In this document: piece by piece, positions 15,305-18,938 of the stretch
Position numbering within the stretch: position 1 is the first letter of the stretch
Layout of the letters: each line of letters starts with the position of its first letter
NCBI GenBank assembly: GCA_937902565.1
Contig: CALFMX010000170.1
Span: forward strand, 1 to 18,938
Reading direction: 5' to 3'
Length of the DNA: 18,938 bases
Source of the DNA: an uncultured Spirochaetales bacterium
GTDB lineage: Bacteria; Spirochaetota; Spirochaetia; Sphaerochaetales; Sphaerochaetaceae
The notes under the pieces: model-generated
What the model was told of the DNA's origin: nothing
Databases searched by the model: none
What the model saw: only the letters and a program-made list of their open reading frames with translations
Translations under genes and position numbers: made by a program

Positions 15305-15865
15305 TTGACCGCAACCGAGCTCTTTTTCATAGCCTGTGGCTTGTCTATGGACACCTTTGCCATCTCGCTCTGCAAGGGACTGAGGATGCGCAAGGCAGAG
15401 CTCGGCCAAGGGCTCATCATCGCCCTCTCCTTCGCCCTCTTCCAGGCCGCCATGCCCATCATCGGGTGGGCAGTGGGTGTGCAGTTCAGTCACTTCCTCT
15501 GCTCGATGGCAAACTGGGTCGCATTCCTGATCCTGGCAGCCGTCGGTGCCAAGATGCTCTGGGATGCACTCCATGAAGAGGAGGGGTGTCCGATCGAGGC
15601 CTTCGACCGCATCCACCCCAAGGAGCTGATCGCTCTCAGCATCGCCACCAGCCTCGACGCGCTGGCGGTGGGCTTCTCCTTCAGTATCATGCAGGTGAAC
15701 ATCCTCACGGCAAGCGCCATCATAGCGGTGGTGACCTTCACCTTCAGCATCACAGCGGTCGCCATAGGCAACCGCTGGGGCATCAAATTACAGAAGAAGG
15801 CCGGTGTGGCCGGAGGGGTGATCCTCATGCTCATGGCAGTGAGGATCCTGCTTGGAGGCCACTAA
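15305..15865 (+). CDS. mntP: manganese efflux pump MntP (DUF204 family)
   Basis: A 186-residue inner-membrane protein with six predicted helices in two homologous halves (about 4-24, 36-58, 64-86, 106-126, 132-154, 166-184), expected to export Mn2+. Each half carries its acidic motif: D16 in GLSMDTFAIS and D118 in ATSLDALAVG, the residues essential in MntP. The start is a TTG at 15305: AAGGAAGG ends 6 bases before it and the family N-terminus (TATELFFIACGLSMD) begins there; no ATG fits. Length matches the family (180-190). Its TAA overlaps the araD TAG tail-to-tail, leaving no room for a terminator between the convergent genes. Confidence 0.93.
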   Translation: MTATELFFIACGLSMDTFAISLCKGLRMRKAELGQGLIIALSFALFQAAMPIIGWAVGVQFSHFLCSMANWVAFLILAAVGAKMLWDALHEEEGCPIEAFDRIHPKELIALSIATSLDALAVGFSFSIMQVNILTASAIIAVVTFTFSITAVAIGNRWGIKLQKKAGVAGGVILMLMAVRILLGGH

Positions 15866-16572
15866 GCCTCTGAGTGACCATCCTGCCCATAGTACGCATC
15901 TGGCCCGTGTTTGCGTAGGTAGTGCTTGTCCTTGAGATAAGACGGCAACTCAGGAGTAGTGGGTCCAAGCGTTCGGGTCAGATAGGCCATCTTGCAGACC
16001 TCCTCCAACACGACTGCGTTATAAACGGATTCCATGCCATCCTTGCCCCATGTAAACGGTCCATGTCCAGCGACCAGTACCATTGGTTGCTCTTTAGGAC
16101 GTTTTTTCTTAAAGAGCTCGGCTACCAATACGCCAGTCTCATGCTCATAGTCCCCTTCTACCTGTTCCCGACTCATCATCGGCGTGCAAGGTATCGGCCT
16201 ATGCGTGTGGTCGGCATGGGTTGTGCCATAGAGAGGGACATCCAAGCCTGCTTGGGCCCAGGCAACAGCGTATGGTGAGTGGGTATGGGTAATACCACCA
16301 ATATCTTCAAAGCGTTGGTAGAGCACCAAGTGTGTCTTCATATCACTGCTCGGGCGCAGCGTGCCGGAAACGACATTTCCATCCAAATCCAACACCACCA
16401 TATCCGATGCCTGCATGCCGTCATAGGGGACCCCTGAGGGCTTGATAGCAAAGACACCCAACGAACGATCGATTTCACTGACGTTGCCCCATGTATAGAT
16501 GGCAAGCCGTTGTCTGGGAATCTCCATATTGGCGAGCCACGCTCGCTCTTTAAGCTCTTTGTATTTATTCAT
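15862..16572 (-). CDS. araD: L-ribulose-5-phosphate 4-epimerase (AraD/UlaF/SgbE family)
   Basis: A 236-residue class II aldolase-fold epimerase interconverting L-ribulose-5-phosphate and D-xylulose-5-phosphate. Zinc ligands are H96 and H98 (ITHTH) and H170 (VAGHGPF). D121 in ADHTH and Y228 near the C-terminus match the catalytic acid/base residues of E. coli AraD; TWGNVS at 27-32 and SGVPYD at 46-51 match substrate-phosphate loops. Adjacent ATGs occur at 16575 and 16572; 16572 is chosen for its 6-base spacing from GGAAGG. A further in-frame ATG at 16593 would add seven unlikely residues. The gene lies 68 bases after the permease gene on the same strand with no terminator seen, so probably one operon. 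The family includes UlaF and SgbE, so arabinose use is not proven. Confidence 0.93.
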   Translation of the reverse strand: MNKYKELKERAWLANMEIPRQRLAIYTWGNVSEIDRSLGVFAIKPSGVPYDGMQASDMVVLDLDGNVVSGTLRPSSDMKTHLVLYQRFEDIGGITHTHSPYAVAWAQAGLDVPLYGTTHADHTHRPIPCTPMMSREQVEGDYEHETGVLVAELFKKKRPKEQPMVLVAGHGPFTWGKDGMESVYNAVVLEEVCKMAYLTRTLGPTTPELPSYLKDKHYLRKHGPDAYYGQDGHSEA

Positions 16573-16640
16573 CATTTTCCTTCCAAAAACCATAATCTAG
16601 GCTCTAGGTCCACCCTACATATTACAAAGCTGATGGCTCA

Positions 16641-18296
16641 TCACAGCGAGAGATCTTTTGTCTTAGACACACGGAAGAAAAGCAACAGAGACAACGTCGT
16701 AAAGGCAGTCAGGATAGAAGCTGAAGCTGCCGCAGCTCCATAGTTCCCACGCGACACAAAGATGTACGTTGCCAAAGTCAATGTTGTCGACCTAGAACTG
16801 TACAAAATGATTGATGAGCTCAATTCAGTCAAGATTGTAATCCAACTGAGAATGGCTCCAGCAACGATTCCATTGGCCATCAAAGGGATGGTAATCTTGA
16901 AGAATGTTTTTCCCCGGCTTGTGCCGAGGCTCTCGGCAGCCTCTTCTATTGTCTCTGGTATTTGCTGGAGTGTTGCCACACTACTTCTGATCGTATAAGG
17001 CATCCGTCGAATACTGATTGCTATGATTAGAATGAGTACAGTGCCTGTGAGGACGATGGGTTTTGAATTGTACGCAAGAACAAGAGAAATGCCTATTACA
17101 GAACCTGGAATAATATATGGTAGCATTGAAAGGGTATCAATCATGTCATTGAGCATGTTTTTGTGTCTGGTCACGAGATACGCCACCAACACAGCAATGA
17201 CTATGGTCACTACCAACGTCATGAGACCAATGTACAGCGTAGTCGTGACCGATGATCCCATCCGCTTGAAAAAGACCTCATAGTTCCGTAGAGAATACCC
17301 AGGCACAAAATCAGTTCCTGATGGACTCGTCTTTTTAAATGACGTATAAATCAAATATACCTGAGGTAAGAAAGAAACAGCAACAATTACATACGAATAG
17401 ACGTGCATCAATATGTTCGAAAGAGGCTTAGCCACTTTCTTCTTGATAGGATGCAAGGCACTCATCTTGAAACTGTAGTATTTGGAAACCGCCTTCTGAA
17501 TGAAGAAAAATGCCCCGGTGATAAAAATGGCGATGACGCTAATGGCAGCTGCAAAATTATGACTCGACCCGCTTTCCCCAACATACTGTTTGTAGATTTC
17601 GACAGAGAACGTCCGGTACCCCTCTCCTATCAGAAGAGGTGTCCCAAAATCCGCCATCGCACGGATAAAGACCATCAACGCAACTGCCAAGATAGCGGGG
17701 ATGCAGAGCTGAAGGGTAATTTTCCAGAACCTACTAAAGCCAGTACAACCCATGCCTTCAGATGCCTCAAGTAATGAGTTATCAATATTTTTCAGAGCAC
17801 CCGATACATATAGGTAAACCAATGGGAACATTTTGGTCGTCATCACGATCACTATTCCGCCAAAACCATAGATGCTCGGAATACTCACTCCAAACAGTGA
17901 GCGCAGGAACAACGTGGCCGTTCCGCCCCGGCCAAACAACAAAATCCAAGAATAGGCCCCGACAAAAGGCGCTGACATGGAACACAGGATTATGAGTACC
18001 TGCAACATTGTGCTGCCTCGTAGCCGGTAGACCGTATTGAAATATGCCAAAGGGATTCCAATCAACAATGAAAGTGCGGTTGCCCCGATGGCTACCTTGA
18101 TGCTGTTGAGCAAAGTAGATGAATAATACCTTTGGCTGAAGAATTTTTTGAAATATGCCAACGTGAATTGCCCTTCAGGATTGATTAGGGAGTTCTTCAA
18201 TATATTCAGCAAAGGAAACAAGATAAACATCAAAAAGAGCACAAACACCACTACAGAACACACGTCCCAAATATTCAATTTTCGTCGATGTGTCAT
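16641..18296 (-). CDS. ABC importer permease, two fused membrane domains (FbpB/AfuB-like)
   Basis: A 551-residue integral membrane protein made of two binding-protein-dependent permease domains in tandem, about six helices each (first half about 13-268, second about 297-542). Each half has the cytoplasmic EAA loop that docks the ATPase: EASEGMGCTGFSRFWKITL at 177-195 and EAAESLGTSRGKTFFKITI at 452-470. This layout is typical of the ferric-iron (FbpB) group, which also includes AfuB hexose-phosphate, thiamine and phosphonate importers. The ATG at 18296 is preferred over a GTG at 18302 because GGGAGGAG lies just before it; the ATG begins 2 bases after the ATPase TGA. The gene is clearly AT-richer than genes left of 15862. 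Substrate unknown. Confidence 0.92.
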   Translation of the reverse strand: MTHRRKLNIWDVCSVVVFVLFLMFILFPLLNILKNSLINPEGQFTLAYFKKFFSQRYYSSTLLNSIKVAIGATALSLLIGIPLAYFNTVYRLRGSTMLQVLIILCSMSAPFVGAYSWILLFGRGGTATLFLRSLFGVSIPSIYGFGGIVIVMTTKMFPLVYLYVSGALKNIDNSLLEASEGMGCTGFSRFWKITLQLCIPAILAVALMVFIRAMADFGTPLLIGEGYRTFSVEIYKQYVGESGSSHNFAAAISVIAIFITGAFFFIQKAVSKYYSFKMSALHPIKKKVAKPLSNILMHVYSYVIVAVSFLPQVYLIYTSFKKTSPSGTDFVPGYSLRNYEVFFKRMGSSVTTTLYIGLMTLVVTIVIAVLVAYLVTRHKNMLNDMIDTLSMLPYIIPGSVIGISLVLAYNSKPIVLTGTVLILIIAISIRRMPYTIRSSVATLQQIPETIEEAAESLGTSRGKTFFKITIPLMANGIVAGAILSWITILTELSSSIILYSSRSTTLTLATYIFVSRGNYGAAAASASILTAFTTLSLLLFFRVSKTKDLSL

Positions 18297-18298
18297 TC

Positions 18299-18938
18299 TC
18301 ACTCCTCCCGCTGAATCAGAGTGGTGCCATCCTCAGTAGCAGAAAAGACATTGATCTTTTCAGTTTTTACTTGCAGTTTGACACGATCACCCTTTGAAAG
18401 ATCGCCGCTTATCAAGGACTCGCGAATGATTTCAACAAGCTCACCGGACTCTAGTCTCATAAAATAGTGTGTATTCAGACCTAGGAACGTATTGTCCTCG
18501 ACCACCGCTTCAATGCCTTCATCATCCTTGCCATAACAGATGATAAACTCTTCAGGTCTTACTGAAATTTTAACGCTTTGCTCGGGAATTTTCTCCAAAG
18601 AGTCCAATTTTACCTCATATCCACTGGCAGTGAACCTAACTGTCTTATTTTTTGCTGTTCCTTCTAGGATATTGCTTCGCCCAATGAATGTGGCAACAAA
18701 CAGATTTGCTGGCCGTTGATATAAATCACGTGGTGTACCAATCTGCTGGATTACTCCAAAATTCATAACAGCAATCCGATCAGATATGGCCATTGCCTCC
18801 TCTTGGTCATGAGTCACGTATACTGTTGTTATCCCTATTGTATTCTGGATATCCTTAATGGCCTTGCGCATGTCAAGACGCAGTTTTGCATCCAAGTTTG
18901 AAAGAGGCTCATCCATCAACAGGACATTGGGTGAAATA
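18299..18938 (-). CDS. ABC importer ATP-binding protein, C-terminal part (FbpC/AfuC/PotA-like; 5' end off window)
   Basis: The frame is open to the right edge, so only the C-terminal 212 residues are here; Walker A and the signature motif lie outside. The visible part starts within Walker B (VLLMDEP), then the D-loop SNLDAKLR, the switch region VTHDQEEAM with its histidine, and SDRIAVMNFGVIQQIGTP, all typical of CUT1/Fbp-group importer ATPases. A regulatory TOBE domain follows over roughly the last 110 residues (SVRPEEF near its middle). Its TGA lies 2 bases before the permease ATG, and its final codons contain the permease ribosome-binding site, so the two are co-translated. Composition is AT-rich like the permease. 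The solute-binding protein gene, if in the operon, must lie beyond 18938. Confidence 0.93.
   Translation of the reverse strand, partial: ISPNVLLMDEPLSNLDAKLRLDMRKAIKDIQNTIGITTVYVTHDQEEAMAISDRIAVMNFGVIQQIGTPRDLYQRPANLFVATFIGRSNILEGTAKNKTVRFTASGYEVKLDSLEKIPEQSVKISVRPEEFIICYGKDDEGIEAVVEDNTFLGLNTHYFMRLESGELVEIIRESLISGDLSKGDRVKLQVKTEKINVFSATEDGTTLIQREE

Noticed and set aside
16594..16640. Short inverted repeat TGATG-GCT-CATCA near the permease stop as a terminator
   Set aside because: Five base pairs with a 3-base loop overlapping the stop region and no T tract; too weak to separate araD from the permease.

Overview
The window holds 14 recognisable genes (12 complete within it, plus a 5'-truncated ABC ATPase and one doubtful start at the left edge). 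It reads as the chromosome of an anaerobic or microaerophilic bacterium. The EF-P sequence, the strict-anaerobe (class I) hybrid cluster protein and the overall gene set suggest a spirochaete, perhaps Sphaerochaetaceae. That assignment rests on memory of protein families, not on a search, and is only moderately certain. No rRNA, tRNA, CRISPR array, insertion sequence or phage gene was seen.

Left block, minus strand (about 11640 down to 37). A tightly packed run in transcription order: mnmE, mnmG, rsmG, an ftsK/spoIIIE DNA translocase and a class IV aminotransferase. Neighbours overlap or lie 1 to 23 bases apart, so translational coupling is likely. MnmE and MnmG form the tRNA wobble-uridine modification enzyme, RsmG methylates 16S rRNA, and FtsK moves the chromosome at division. 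After a 115-base gap with two hairpins comes a second run: a DEAD-box RNA helicase with a long basic tail, an MsbA-like ABC exporter half-transporter, and a PlsC-type acyltransferase. The last two suggest membrane-lipid work.

Middle block, plus strand (11697 to 13414). epmA, the EF-P lysyl-ligase paralogue of LysRS, is followed by efp, which encodes its substrate. Each appears to have its own promoter, and a terminator-like hairpin separates them. epmA and mnmE diverge from a 56-base gap containing the palindrome AGTATACT, which can serve as a -10 element in both directions. The mnmE transcript would then be leaderless or nearly so. efp ends in a strong intrinsic terminator facing the terminator of the convergent hcp gene.

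Stress/metal block (13439 to 15865). hcp (minus) and mntP (plus) diverge. Between them is a near-perfect 16-base inverted repeat, TGTTGGA-TT-TCCAACA, placed as an operator for hcp and possibly also for mntP.

Right block, minus strand (18938 down to 15862). An FbpC/AfuC-like ABC ATPase (its start lies off the right edge), a two-domain FbpB/AfuB-like permease, and araD (L-ribulose-5-phosphate 4-epimerase family), probably one operon. The transporter genes are visibly more AT-rich than the rest. Pairing a ferric-type importer with a pentose-phosphate enzyme suggests the cargo may be a sugar or sugar phosphate rather than iron. This is the most accessory-looking part of the window.
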